64,000 nucleotides of DNA from Tardiphaga sp. (GTDB lineage Bacteria > Pseudomonadota > Alphaproteobacteria > Rhizobiales > Xanthobacteraceae). The stretch covers positions 62,001 through 126,000 of the forward strand of contig JASBVG010000044.1 in assembly GCA_030147505.1 (NCBI GenBank), written 5' to 3'. The notes under the pieces were generated by a model. That model saw only the letters and a list, made by a program, of their open reading frames with translations. It had not been told where the DNA came from and searched no databases. The position numbers were made by a program, and so were the translations under genes. Below, piece by piece: positions 9,536-17,913 of the stretch. Within the stretch, counting starts at the first letter, position 1. Each line of letters begins with the position of its first letter.

Positions 9536-10405
9536 ATGGCCAAAGTTGCTTTCATCGGTCTCGGCGTCATGGGCTTCCCCATGGCCGGCCATCTCGCCAC
9601 CAAGGGCGGCCATGAGGTCACCGTCTACAATCGCAATCCGGCCAAGGCCAAAGCATGGGTGGAGAAGTTCGGCGGCAAGTCGGCCCCGACCCCGAAAGCA
9701 GCCGCCGAAGGCCAGGATTTCGTCATGGCCTGCGTCGGCAATGACGACGATCTGCGCTCGGTGACGACAGGCCCGGATGGCGCCTTCAGCGGCATGGGCA
9801 AGGGCAAGATTTTTGTCGATCACACCACCGCCTCGGCGGAAGTCGCCCGCGAACTCGACGCCGCCGCGAGCAAGGGCGGCTTCCATTTCATCGATGCGCC
9901 GGTGTCAGGCGGCCAGGCTGGCGCCGAAAATGGTGCCCTCACCGTGATGTGCGGCGGCGACGCGGCGGACTATGCCAAGGTCGAGCCGGTCATCACCGCC
10001 TATGCCAAGATGCAGAAACTGCTCGGTCCCGCCGGCTCCGGCCAGCTCACCAAGATGGTCAACCAGATCTGTATCGCGGGCCTCGTCGAAGCGTTGTCAG
10101 AAGGCATACACTTCGCGAAGAAGGCCGGGCTCGACGTGAACTCGGTGGTCGAGGTGATCTCCAAGGGCGCCGCCCAGTCGTGGCAGATGGAGAACCGCCA
10201 CAAGACCATGAACGAGGGCAAGTTCGACTTCGGCTTCGCCGTCGAATGGATGCGCAAGGACCTGTCGATCTGCCTCGCCGAAGCTCGACGCAACGGCGCC
10301 AGCCTGCCCGTCACGGCACTGGTCGACAACTTCTACGCGGAAGTGGAAAAGATCGGCGGCAGGCGCTGGGACACTTCGAGCCTTCTGGCAAGATTCGAGA
10401 AGTAA
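9536..10405 (+). CDS. 3-hydroxyisobutyrate dehydrogenase-family NAD(P)-dependent oxidoreductase
   Basis: This beta-hydroxyacid dehydrogenase has 289 aa. The Rossmann motif is VAFIGLGVMGFPMAGHL at the N-terminus, the substrate-binding motif is DAPVSGGQAGAENG (about 120-133), and the catalytic Lys region is GSGQLTKMVNQI (about 170). KDLSICLAEARRNGASLP is the C-terminal family pattern. I use the ATG at 9536, because the track start at 9506 only adds MKPAAHKGSD. Substrates in this family include 3-hydroxyisobutyrate, tartronate semialdehyde and succinic semialdehyde, and the sequence does not decide between them. It is monocistronic and followed by a strong terminator. Confidence 0.87.
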   Translation: MAKVAFIGLGVMGFPMAGHLATKGGHEVTVYNRNPAKAKAWVEKFGGKSAPTPKAAAEGQDFVMACVGNDDDLRSVTTGPDGAFSGMGKGKIFVDHTTASAEVARELDAAASKGGFHFIDAPVSGGQAGAENGALTVMCGGDAADYAKVEPVITAYAKMQKLLGPAGSGQLTKMVNQICIAGLVEALSEGIHFAKKAGLDVNSVVEVISKGAAQSWQMENRHKTMNEGKFDFGFAVEWMRKDLSICLAEARRNGASLPVTALVDNFYAEVEKIGGRRWDTSSLLARFEK

Positions 10406-10429
10406 AGGCTTAAAATCACTCACAGATCT

Positions 10430-10474
10430 GCGGCCGGGCGAAGCGCATCACGCTTCCCCGGCCGCACTCGTTTT
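10430..10474 (+). terminator. Terminator after the beta-hydroxyacid dehydrogenase gene
   Basis: GCGGCCGGGCGAAGCG (10430-10445) pairs with CGCTTCCCCGGCCGC (10451-10465) with one bulged base and a five-base loop, and TTTT follows at 10471. Confidence 0.7.
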
Positions 10475-10502
10475 CACGGATAATTAACCGGATTGCCGCG
10501 TT

Positions 10503-10522
10503 CTTTAAGGCGCCCTTTAAGG
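10503..10522 (+). promoter_or_regulatory. Direct repeat CTTTAAGG-N4-CTTTAAGG before the histidine kinase gene
   Basis: Two identical 8-bp units lie head to tail, 12 bp apart start to start, about 68 bp before the kinase start codon. A spacing near one helical turn is typical of tandem response-regulator sites. The binding protein is not known. Confidence 0.3.
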
Positions 10523-10589
10523 ATTGTGCGGCACAGATAATGATCTGTGAAAACCGCCCGCTTTTGCGTGCAGGATTTGTGTAAGCGTG

Positions 10590-12191
10590 ATGAGTAAGCC
10601 CGCCGCCAGGCCCGAGGTCGTCCAGCTGCCGGCTGAAGAGCCCGTCGCTGTACCGGCACGCAACCGGCGGGCGGCCCAGCAGCGCGTGCGCGAGGCCCGT
10701 GACCGCCTGACCTCGACCTCCGGCACACGGCCCGCCTTCGATCGCGAACTGCTCCGCCAATACGCACAGACCCGCCTCTCCGCCTCGCTGGTGGTGACGC
10801 TGCTCGTGGTCGGCACCGGCATCGTGTTCGGCGTCTGGCTGCAGCCGCTGCCCGCCGCCGCGTGGGCTTGCGGCATGCTGTGCATCCACGCGGTGATCCT
10901 GCGCGCCTGCAATCGCTATCTCGCTGAGCCGCCCGGCCCGAACACCACGCGAAAGTGGCGCACGCGCTTCATGGTGCTGGACCTCGTCTACGGTCTCGCC
11001 TGGACATCGATCCTGGTGCATCCCACCGGCGCCGATGTCGTCTCGAATTCGCTGATGATGTTCCTGATGCTGCTGGTGGTGGCCGTCTCCAGCATGCTCG
11101 CATCGAGCCTGCCGATCGCCGCCATCGCCGCCACCGCGCCGGTGACTTTCGGCGTGGCGATGAGCTTCATCCTGCGCGGCAATTTCGACAATTATGTCCT
11201 TGCTGCACTGGCCGTCGCGGCCGAGGGCTATTTCATCCTGCTCGCCCAGCGCCTGCACTCGACGACCCTTGCCGCGCTCGAAGCGCGCGCCGAGAAGGAT
11301 GCGCTGATCGGCGAACTCGAACAGGCCAAGGCGATCTCGGACGAAGCGCGCCATCGCGCCGAGGCCGCCAATGTCGCCAAGTCGCGCTTCCTCGCCCAGA
11401 TGAGCCATGAACTCCGTACGCCGCTGAACGCCATTCTCGGTTTCTCGGAAGTGATGAAGAGCGAGATTTTTGGCGCGCACGCGGTCGCGGTCTACAAGGA
11501 CTATTCGGCGGACATCCATAATTCCGGCGTCCACCTGCTCAATCTCATCAACGAGATCCTCGACCTCTCGCGCATCGAGGCAGGCCGCTACGAGCTCAAC
11601 GAAGAAGCAGTCTCGCTCGAGCATGTCGTCGCCGATTGCCATCACCTGCTGAAGCTGCGCGCCACGAGCCGCGGCATCACCATCCATGAAGTGTTCGAGC
11701 ACGGCATGCCGCGCATCTGGGGCGACGAACGCGCCTGCCGGCAGATCGTGCTCAACCTGCTCTCCAACGCCATCAAATTCACGCCGCAGGGCGGCGAGAT
11801 CTGGCTCAAGGTCGGCTGGACCGCCTCGGGTGGCCAGTATCTGAGCTGCAAGGACACCGGCTCGGGTATTGCTGAAGACGAGATTCCAATCGTGCTCGCC
11901 TCGTTCGGCCAGGGATCGAACTCGATCAAATCGGCCGAGCAAGGCGCCGGTCTTGGCCTGCCGATCGCAAAAAGCCTGATCGACATGCATGGCGGAACGT
12001 TCACGCTGAAATCGAAGCTGCGTATCGGCACCGAGGTGATCATCACCTTCCCGCCGGAGCGCGTGATGTCGGCGCTCGCGCCAGTGACCGAGGAAGCGCC
12101 ACCGCTGCAACCGGACTACGAATTCAACATCGCCGATGAAAAGCGGCGTGCCCGCAACAAGCCGATCATGAATGCGGGAACAGGTCTGTAG
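10590..12191 (+). CDS. Membrane sensor histidine kinase (PdhS/PleC-like)
   Basis: This 533-aa kinase (ATG at 10590; a GTG one codon upstream is also possible) has an N-terminal cytoplasmic stretch of about 60 residues and then about six hydrophobic segments (about residues 65-225) with no periplasmic domain. A short coiled coil (EARAEKDALIGELEQAKAISDEARHRAEAAN) follows. The HisKA phosphoacceptor is FLAQMSHELRTPLNAILGFSE, with His about residue 273, and the HATPase boxes are NLLSNAIKFT, DTGSGIAEDE and GAGLGLPIAKSL. No receiver domain is present and no response regulator gene is adjacent. The HisKA sequence is of the type found in PleC/DivJ/PdhS cell-cycle kinases, but its signal and partner are unknown. 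Confidence 0.9.
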   Translation: MSKPAARPEVVQLPAEEPVAVPARNRRAAQQRVREARDRLTSTSGTRPAFDRELLRQYAQTRLSASLVVTLLVVGTGIVFGVWLQPLPAAAWACGMLCIHAVILRACNRYLAEPPGPNTTRKWRTRFMVLDLVYGLAWTSILVHPTGADVVSNSLMMFLMLLVVAVSSMLASSLPIAAIAATAPVTFGVAMSFILRGNFDNYVLAALAVAAEGYFILLAQRLHSTTLAALEARAEKDALIGELEQAKAISDEARHRAEAANVAKSRFLAQMSHELRTPLNAILGFSEVMKSEIFGAHAVAVYKDYSADIHNSGVHLLNLINEILDLSRIEAGRYELNEEAVSLEHVVADCHHLLKLRATSRGITIHEVFEHGMPRIWGDERACRQIVLNLLSNAIKFTPQGGEIWLKVGWTASGGQYLSCKDTGSGIAEDEIPIVLASFGQGSNSIKSAEQGAGLGLPIAKSLIDMHGGTFTLKSKLRIGTEVIITFPPERVMSALAPVTEEAPPLQPDYEFNIADEKRRARNKPIMNAGTGL

Positions 12192-12239
12192 CGCATGATC
12201 CCGAAAAGTGTGCAGCGTTTTTCGGAGCCACTCATGCGC
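12191..12239. repeat. Palindromic intergenic repeat (GCGCATGATC type)
   Basis: The element begins GCGCATGATCCCGAAAAGTG and ends CATGCGC; GCGCATG pairs with CATGCGC and CCGAAAA with TTTTTCGG. Palindromes of this type are, from memory, dispersed in many copies in Bradyrhizobium and relatives. It directly abuts the kinase stop codon, so it may also act as its 3' structure. Confidence 0.65.
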
Positions 12240-12294
12240 AAGGAAGACGCTTCACGGCTTGCGCATCGGCGGCGAACCGCTTCAATATCGCAGG

Positions 12295-12513
12295 ATGAAC
12301 AAAGAAACACCGTGCGTCGCCATCTGTGTCATCGATCCCAAAGCCAAGCTTTGCCTCGGATGCGGACGCACGCTGCAGGAGATCGCGCGCTGGGGCCGCA
12401 TGGAGAGTGCGGAACGCCTGAGCATCATGGCAACGCTGGAAACGCGCATGACCGAAGCCGGTTTCGCGCCACCCTCGACTTTCGCACGCAGGCCGGGCCC
12501 CGCGACGCCCTGA
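12295..12513 (+). CDS. DUF1289 domain protein
   Basis: This small cytoplasmic protein (72 aa from the ATG at 12295) has the DUF1289 cysteine pattern ETPCVAICVIDPKAKLCLGCGRTLQEIARW, followed by the usual helical ERLSIMATLETRM. Four cysteines in this arrangement suggest metal or Fe-S binding. The family has no established function. The track start at 12208 is rejected because it reads through the palindromic repeat's flank (MCSVFRSHSCARK). It is followed 25 bp later by the aspartic protease gene and probably shares a transcript. Confidence 0.82.
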   Translation: MNKETPCVAICVIDPKAKLCLGCGRTLQEIARWGRMESAERLSIMATLETRMTEAGFAPPSTFARRPGPATP

Positions 12514-12538
12514 ACAATTTCGTCTCCGGGGACGCAAC

Positions 12539-13051
12539 ATGACGCGCGTCCTGCTGCTGATGATCGCGATCCTTGCCACCGCTGGCGCGGCGCTCGCTTA
12601 TGGCGATCCCAAGCAGATTACGAAAGCCGGCACACTGGTCACCGAGATCCTGCGCAAACAGGTCCCGCCGATACCGCGCATCGTCGATATCCCGCGCGGC
12701 GATGGCGGTGAATTCGCATTGCAGGCCACGATCAACGGCGTCGCCGCGCCGATGATCATCGACACCGGCGCCACCTCGGTAGTGCTGTCTTACGAGACCG
12801 CCAAGGCGATTGGCCTGCCGGTCGAATTGCTGGCCTATAACACCGACGTCGAAACCGTCTCGGGCCGCACAAAGGCTGCGCGGCTCACGCTCGATCGTCT
12901 CGCCGTCGGCAAACTGGTGGAGCGCTCGGTCCCTGCTCTCATCGTTCCGCGCGGATTGATGAAGACGAATCTGCTCGGCATGAGCTTTCTGGATCGGCTG
13001 GAAAGCTGGGAAGTTCGTGCGGACAAGCTGAAACTGCGCGGCTATCCGTAA
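12539..13051 (+). CDS. Retropepsin-like aspartic protease (TIGR02281 type)
   Basis: This 170-aa clan AA protease has an N-terminal signal or anchor helix (MTRVLLLMIAILATAGAALA). The active-site motif is MIIDTGATSVVLSYETA (about residue 76-92), and the second family block is LLGMSFLDRLESWEVRADKLKL near the end. A single DTGA motif implies a homodimer, as in retropepsins. The location is likely periplasmic or membrane-anchored, and natural substrates are not known for this family. It converges with dusA with a 3-bp gap between stop codons. Confidence 0.87.
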   Translation: MTRVLLLMIAILATAGAALAYGDPKQITKAGTLVTEILRKQVPPIPRIVDIPRGDGGEFALQATINGVAAPMIIDTGATSVVLSYETAKAIGLPVELLAYNTDVETVSGRTKAARLTLDRLAVGKLVERSVPALIVPRGLMKTNLLGMSFLDRLESWEVRADKLKLRGYP

Positions 13052-13054
13052 CGT

Positions 13055-14050
13055 CTAGGCCGCTTCCGACACTGCCGGCTCGTCTTCCACCAGCGCGATC
13101 GCGTCGCGAAGAACATCGATTCCCGCGCCGTGCTTCACGCCATGTTCGGCAAGATGCCGGCGGAATGCGCGCGCGCCGCGCACCGCATGAAACGCGCCGA
13201 CAAAGTGCCGTGTGATGGAGTGCAGCCGCGTGCCTTGCGCGAGTTGATCGGCGATATACGGCGTCATCGCCTCCATCGCGTCCTTCATCGTCGCATGCGG
13301 CGCCGGTTCGCCGAAGATTTCAGGATCGACCGCGAGCAGACGCCACGGCTCTTGATAGGCCGCGCGGCCGAGCATCGCGCCATCCACATGCGCGAGATGC
13401 GCCTTCGCCTCGGTGACGCCGGGAATGCCACCATTGATGGCGATCTGCACGTCAGGCATCGCAGCTTTCAGCCGGTAAACGCGATCGTAATTCAGCGGCG
13501 GGATCGTACGGTTTTCCTTCGGCGAGAGGCCGTTCAGCCACGCCTTGCGGGCATGCACGATCAGACCGTCCGCGCCCGCAGCGACCACCGTTTTCGCCAA
13601 AGCATCGAGCGCAATTTCCGGGTCCTGATCGTCGACGCCGATGCGGCACTTCACCGTGACCGGCACTTCGACTGCAGCTTTCATCGCAGTGACACAGCGC
13701 GCAACGAGATCAGGCTCAGCCATCAGGCACGCGCCGAAACGACCTTCCTTCACACGATCCGACGGGCAGCCAACATTGATATTGATCTCATCGTAGCCGA
13801 AATCGGCGCCGATCTGCGCGGCTTCGGCGAGTTGCCGGGGGTCCGAACCACCAAGCTGTAGCGCCACCGGATGCTCACTGGTATCGAAGCCAAGCAGGCG
13901 CTGGCGGTCACCGTGAATAATCGCCGGGGTGGTAACCATCTCCGTATAAAGCAATGCACGCCGCGTCAGCAGACGGTGGAACACGCGGCAATGCCGATCG
14001 GTCCAGTCCATCATGGGTGCGACGGAGAATGTGCAGTTCGGATAGGTCAA
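13055..14050 (-). CDS. dusA: tRNA-dihydrouridine(20/20a) synthase
   Basis: This FMN/NADPH enzyme reduces uridines in the D-loop of tRNA. The 331-aa sequence opens with SVAPMMDWTDRHCRVFHRLL and contains LQLGGSDP, the catalytic cysteine motif NINVGCPSDRVKEGRFGACLM (about residue 95), VTVKCRIGVD, HARKAWLNGLSPKENR and AINGGI. KAWLNGLSPKENR identifies the DusA rather than the DusB or DusC subgroup. The start is TTG at 14050 with AGGGA upstream; no better ATG exists before the conserved region. It ends 3 bp from the protease gene stop and lies downstream of serA on the same strand. Confidence 0.93.
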   Translation of the reverse strand: MTYPNCTFSVAPMMDWTDRHCRVFHRLLTRRALLYTEMVTTPAIIHGDRQRLLGFDTSEHPVALQLGGSDPRQLAEAAQIGADFGYDEININVGCPSDRVKEGRFGACLMAEPDLVARCVTAMKAAVEVPVTVKCRIGVDDQDPEIALDALAKTVVAAGADGLIVHARKAWLNGLSPKENRTIPPLNYDRVYRLKAAMPDVQIAINGGIPGVTEAKAHLAHVDGAMLGRAAYQEPWRLLAVDPEIFGEPAPHATMKDAMEAMTPYIADQLAQGTRLHSITRHFVGAFHAVRGARAFRRHLAEHGVKHGAGIDVLRDAIALVEDEPAVSEAA

Positions 14051-14086
14051 GCGCTTGGTCCCTGCCCGCAGTGACGGGCGTCTCGA

Positions 14087-15355
14087 TCAGTCCTTGTATT
14101 CATACAGCAGACGCGCGCGGATGGTACCATCCAGCGCGCGGATGTCTTCGAGCACGCGCTGGCTGTCCGCCGCCGATGCATCGGCGTCGAGCACGACGTA
14201 ACCGACATCGTTGTTGGTCTCGTAGTACTGCGCAGCGATGTTGACGGCGTGGCGGGCCAGCACTTCGTTGAGGCGGCCGAGCATGCCCGGCACGTTACGC
14301 TGAACCTGAATGAAGCGCGTGCCCTGCGGGCGGGCGGGCAACTGCACCTGCGGGAAGTTGACCGCGCCGACGGTTGAACCGGTGTCGCTGTAGTCGATCA
14401 ATTTTCGTGCTACTTCGGCGCCGATGCGCTCCTGTGCTTCTTCCGTGGAGCCGCCCACATGCGGGGTCAGCAGCACGTTGGGAAGCCCCTGCAGCGGCGT
14501 GACGAATTTCTCCGCATTGGAGCTTGGTTCCACCGGGAACACGTCCACGGCCGCGCCGCGCAGCTTGCCGCTGCGCAAAACGTCCGCCAGCGCGTCGAGA
14601 TCGACCACCGTACCGCGGCTGTTATTGATGAAATAGGCGCCGTCCTTCATCCAGGACAGCTCAAGCTTGCCAATCATGCCTTGGGTCGCCGGCGTTTCCG
14701 GCACATGCATGCTGACCACGTCGCTCTGCACCATCAATTCCTGCAGCGTCGCGACGGGCTCCGTATTGCCGTGGCGTAGACGATCCGTGTGATCGTAGTA
14801 GATCACCTTCATGCCAAAGGCCTCGGCGAGGTTCGAGAGCTGAGAGCCGATATTGCCGTAGCCGACGATGCCCAGTGTCTTGCCGCGGACTTCGTGGCTG
14901 TTGGTGGCCGACTTGTCCCACTTGCCGTCATGCGCGGCAACCGAGCGATCGACGATGCGGCGGAACAGCATCACGATCTCGCCCATCACCAGCTCGGCCA
15001 CCGAGCGGGTGTTGGAGAACGGCGCGTTGAACACCGGGATGCCGCTGCGGCGGGCCGCGTCGATATCGACCTGGTTGGTGCCGACGCTGAAGCAGCCGAT
15101 GGCGATCAGGCGGTCTGCGGCGTCCAGCACATCCTGGGTGATCTGGGTGCGCGAACGGATGCCGAGCAGATGTACGCCCTTAAGGGCTTCCTTAAGTTCG
15201 CTGCCGCCAAGCGCCTTGGTCAAGCGCGTGACATTGGTGTACCCCGCCATGTCGATCAGTTCGACGGCGCTGTCGTTGACGCCCTCCAGCAGAAGGATCT
15301 TGATCTTGTCCTTCGGGAGCGAGAGCTGCGGGGCAGGCATGGCGGTCTTTGACAC
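14087..15355 (-). CDS. serA: D-3-phosphoglycerate dehydrogenase, ACT-domain type
   Basis: This catalyses the first step of serine biosynthesis. The protein (422 aa) has the two-part 2-hydroxyacid dehydrogenase fold, with the NAD motif LGIVGYGNIGSQLSNLAEAFG (about 155-175), NNSRGTVVDLDAL (catalytic Arg) and LLTPHVGGSTEEAQ (catalytic His). A C-terminal ACT domain follows (about 350-422, RNVPGMLGRLNEVLARHAVNIAAQYY), the serine-feedback site in the E. coli-type enzyme. The track ORF begins 85 codons too early. I chose GTG at 15355 (MSKTAMPAPQLSL) because AAAGGA lies ten bases upstream; ATG at 15340 is the alternative. It is divergent from the DAO oxidase gene. Confidence 0.92.
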   Translation of the reverse strand: MSKTAMPAPQLSLPKDKIKILLLEGVNDSAVELIDMAGYTNVTRLTKALGGSELKEALKGVHLLGIRSRTQITQDVLDAADRLIAIGCFSVGTNQVDIDAARRSGIPVFNAPFSNTRSVAELVMGEIVMLFRRIVDRSVAAHDGKWDKSATNSHEVRGKTLGIVGYGNIGSQLSNLAEAFGMKVIYYDHTDRLRHGNTEPVATLQELMVQSDVVSMHVPETPATQGMIGKLELSWMKDGAYFINNSRGTVVDLDALADVLRSGKLRGAAVDVFPVEPSSNAEKFVTPLQGLPNVLLTPHVGGSTEEAQERIGAEVARKLIDYSDTGSTVGAVNFPQVQLPARPQGTRFIQVQRNVPGMLGRLNEVLARHAVNIAAQYYETNNDVGYVVLDADASAADSQRVLEDIRALDGTIRARLLYEYKD

Positions 15356-15622
15356 GGGCGGGGTGTCCTTTGCAGGGCAGTTGGAACGGCGAAGCAACGG
15401 GAACCCCGAAGGGCTCCGGCGAGGTGGAGACGCCAGACGCTGGTTCGATTTGGCCGCATCTTTAATCCGGCCGTCCCGATCATGCCAAGTGGGGACACAA
15501 CAAATTGAAAAATAAGAATTTTTGACCACAGGGCGGCGCCGGTTCCGGTGATCGCGGTTCGCCCGTGAGTCGGCCGCCAGTAAGCCCTGCGCCCAAGCGG
15601 AACGGAACATGTCCCCCCGACA

Positions 15623-16909
15623 TTGTCAGCAGCCTTCCCCAGCAATGACCTTCCCAACCCGCGGTGCACCATTTCCGATCTCGATCCCGACACCACCGAA
15701 CAGGACGATCTCCACGGCGGCCGTTCGCCCTGGTTCGACCGCCTGCCCCACCCTCCCCGCCATCCCCTCACCGAAGACATCCGCTGCGACACGTTGATCG
15801 TCGGTTGCGGCATCACCGGTGCTTTGATGGCCGAACGGCTGACGCGGCAAGGGCTCGACGTGGTGCTGGTGGATCGTGAGTTGCCGGGCCATGGCAGCAC
15901 GGCAGCCAGCACATCGATGTTGTTGTGGGAGATCGATCGATCGCTGAGCGAATTGACGGAGCTCTACGGCTATGAGCGCGCTGTGCGCGTCTACCGCGCC
16001 AGCTTTGAGGCAGTGAGCGGCTTGCAAGCGCTGGTGCGTGACCTCACTCTTCCCTGCCAGATGCGGCCGAAGTCGTCGCTCTATCTTGCGGCCGGTGAGG
16101 ACGCAACCAGCCTGATCACCGAGAATGTCCTGCGTACGCGCGCGCGGCTGCCAGGCACATTCCTCGACCATCGCGCCCTGCTTGGCGCCTACGAGATCAC
16201 ACGCGCCGGCGCGATCGTCTCGCCGAACTCTGCCGATTGCGATCCGCTTCAAATGACGGTCGGATTGCTGAACATCGCGCACAAGCGTGGGGCGCGTTTC
16301 TACGAGAGTGAAGCGGCGCGCTACGACAGCGCGTCGCACAGTGTCGGCGTCGCCACCTCGGAAGGGCGGATGATCGAGGCCCGTCACGTCATCCTTGCCA
16401 CCGGTTATGTGATGCCCGAGATCGTGGAAGCGAAGGTGCAGTCTCCCTCGTCGAGCTGGGCCATCGCGACCACACCGCAGCCGGATCGGCTGTGGCGCGA
16501 GGGCGTACTGATCTGGGAGGACAGCAAGAACTATCTCTACGCGCGCACAACGCCCTCAGGCCGCATCATCATCGGCGGCGAGGACAGCGACGAGACCATC
16601 GAACCAAACGCGCGCGATGCGCAGATCCCGGCCAAGGCTCATATCCTACGCCAGCGTCTGCAGGCTCTGTGGCCGCGTGCGGAGCCGAAAATCACCCACC
16701 GCTGGGCCGGCACATTCGACACGACGCGCGACGGGCTGCCGCTGATCGGCCCGGTGCCGAACCATCCCAACCTGTTCGCCGCCTATGGCTATGGCGGCAA
16801 TGGCATCACCTTTAGCTATCTGGCCGCGCAAATGTTCGGCGATCTGATCAATGGCAAGCGCTCGCAGCTGCTCGACGATTTCGCCCTCGATCGCGACGTC
16901 GCTTCGTAG
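15623..16909 (+). CDS. FAD-dependent oxidoreductase of the DAO family
   Basis: This is a glycine oxidase/DadA-like flavoprotein of 428 aa. The N-terminal dinucleotide motif is CDTLIVGCGITGALMAERLTRQGLDVVLVD (about 54-83), then GHGSTAASTSMLLWE. The C-terminal DAO block RWAGTFDTTRDGLPLIGPVPNHPNLFAAYGYGGNGITFSYLAA is typical. It would oxidise an amino acid or related amine using FAD; the substrate cannot be told. The start is TTG at 15623 with a weak ribosome site, and no ATG occurs before the FAD motif, so the first 50 residues are uncertain. It is monocistronic. Confidence 0.82.
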   Translation: MSAAFPSNDLPNPRCTISDLDPDTTEQDDLHGGRSPWFDRLPHPPRHPLTEDIRCDTLIVGCGITGALMAERLTRQGLDVVLVDRELPGHGSTAASTSMLLWEIDRSLSELTELYGYERAVRVYRASFEAVSGLQALVRDLTLPCQMRPKSSLYLAAGEDATSLITENVLRTRARLPGTFLDHRALLGAYEITRAGAIVSPNSADCDPLQMTVGLLNIAHKRGARFYESEAARYDSASHSVGVATSEGRMIEARHVILATGYVMPEIVEAKVQSPSSSWAIATTPQPDRLWREGVLIWEDSKNYLYARTTPSGRIIIGGEDSDETIEPNARDAQIPAKAHILRQRLQALWPRAEPKITHRWAGTFDTTRDGLPLIGPVPNHPNLFAAYGYGGNGITFSYLAAQMFGDLINGKRSQLLDDFALDRDVAS

Positions 16910-17055
16910 TTCAGACTGCAGCGCAACATCGCAGGCGCGGTGCCGCATTCGCAGGCGACAGACGCCGAGATTTCCAGCATGCGCACTGATTGACAAGGCA
17001 GGGGCGATTGTTAGCATACAAGTGATTTTTGACGCTCCTTATGGGGGTTGGTCCG

Positions 17056-17913
17056 ATGAAACCGGCGCCGTTTACTCGCCACGTTCCCCGCACGGTGGAC
17101 GAAGTCGTGAGTGCCCTGGCCGAATATGCGCCGCAGGACGGACGCATTCTCGCCGGCGGGCAGAGCCTCGTGCCGATCATGGCATTCCGCATGGCGCGGC
17201 CGGCGCATCTGATCGATATCAATGAAGTCGAAGGGCTCGACCGCCTCGCTGTCGATGCCGACTATCTGTCGATTGGCGCGCGCGTGCGCCACAGTGCCTT
17301 CCACAAACCGGTGATCGACGGTCCGCTCGGACATCTGCTGGCCTATGTTGCCAAGCATATCGCGCATTATCCAATCCGCATGCGCGGGACCTTTTGCGGC
17401 AGTCTTGCCCATGCCGATCCATCGTCGGAATGGTGCCTCGTCTCGGCGACTCTCGGCGCACAACTGGTCGTGAAAAGCGTTCGCGGCGAACGCATCGTGC
17501 CGGTCGAGAACTTCCTGGAAGGCATCATGACGACTGCATTGCAGGAAGACGAATTCCTCGCCGAGGCGCGGCTGCCGCTGCTGCCGGACGACACCAGATT
17601 TGGCTTCTATGAATTCAGCCGCCGCGCCGGTGACTTTGCGATGTCCGCAGCGCTGGTCACCCATCGGTTGGTGGACGGCAAGATCATCGACGCCCGCGTC
17701 GGCATCGGCGGCGCCGAGGACCACGCACGGCGGATTGCCGAGGCGGAGCATGTGCTGAACGGACAGCAGCCTTCGCATGATCTGTTCGTCGCAGCCGGCG
17801 AGGCGGCGGCGACCGCCGTCGATCCATTGGAAGATATCCAAACGACCGCCGAGTATCGGCGCGATCTCGTCCGCGCCGTGACGCGGCGTGCGCTCGAACA
17901 TTCGCAACAATGA
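17056..17913 (+). CDS. Molybdenum hydroxylase FAD subunit (CoxM/CutM type)
   Basis: This is the medium, FAD-binding subunit of a xanthine-oxidase-family enzyme, passing electrons from the 2Fe-2S subunit to an acceptor. In the 285-aa protein the first FAD motif is LAGGQSLVPIMAFRMARP (about 34-51) and the second is MRGTFCGSLAHADPSSE (about 108-124). A CO dehydrogenase C-terminal type domain follows from about 170. The ATG at 17056 (MKPAPFTRHVP) fits the family N-terminus; the track start is 9 codons earlier. It overlaps the next gene by 4 bp (ATGA), and all four genes of the operon are coupled in this way. The substrate is unknown. Confidence 0.88.
   Translation: MKPAPFTRHVPRTVDEVVSALAEYAPQDGRILAGGQSLVPIMAFRMARPAHLIDINEVEGLDRLAVDADYLSIGARVRHSAFHKPVIDGPLGHLLAYVAKHIAHYPIRMRGTFCGSLAHADPSSEWCLVSATLGAQLVVKSVRGERIVPVENFLEGIMTTALQEDEFLAEARLPLLPDDTRFGFYEFSRRAGDFAMSAALVTHRLVDGKIIDARVGIGGAEDHARRIAEAEHVLNGQQPSHDLFVAAGEAAATAVDPLEDIQTTAEYRRDLVRAVTRRALEHSQQ

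Noticed and set aside
10416-12110. 564-aa minus-strand ORF
   Set aside because: It is antisense to the histidine kinase gene and has no recognisable domain.
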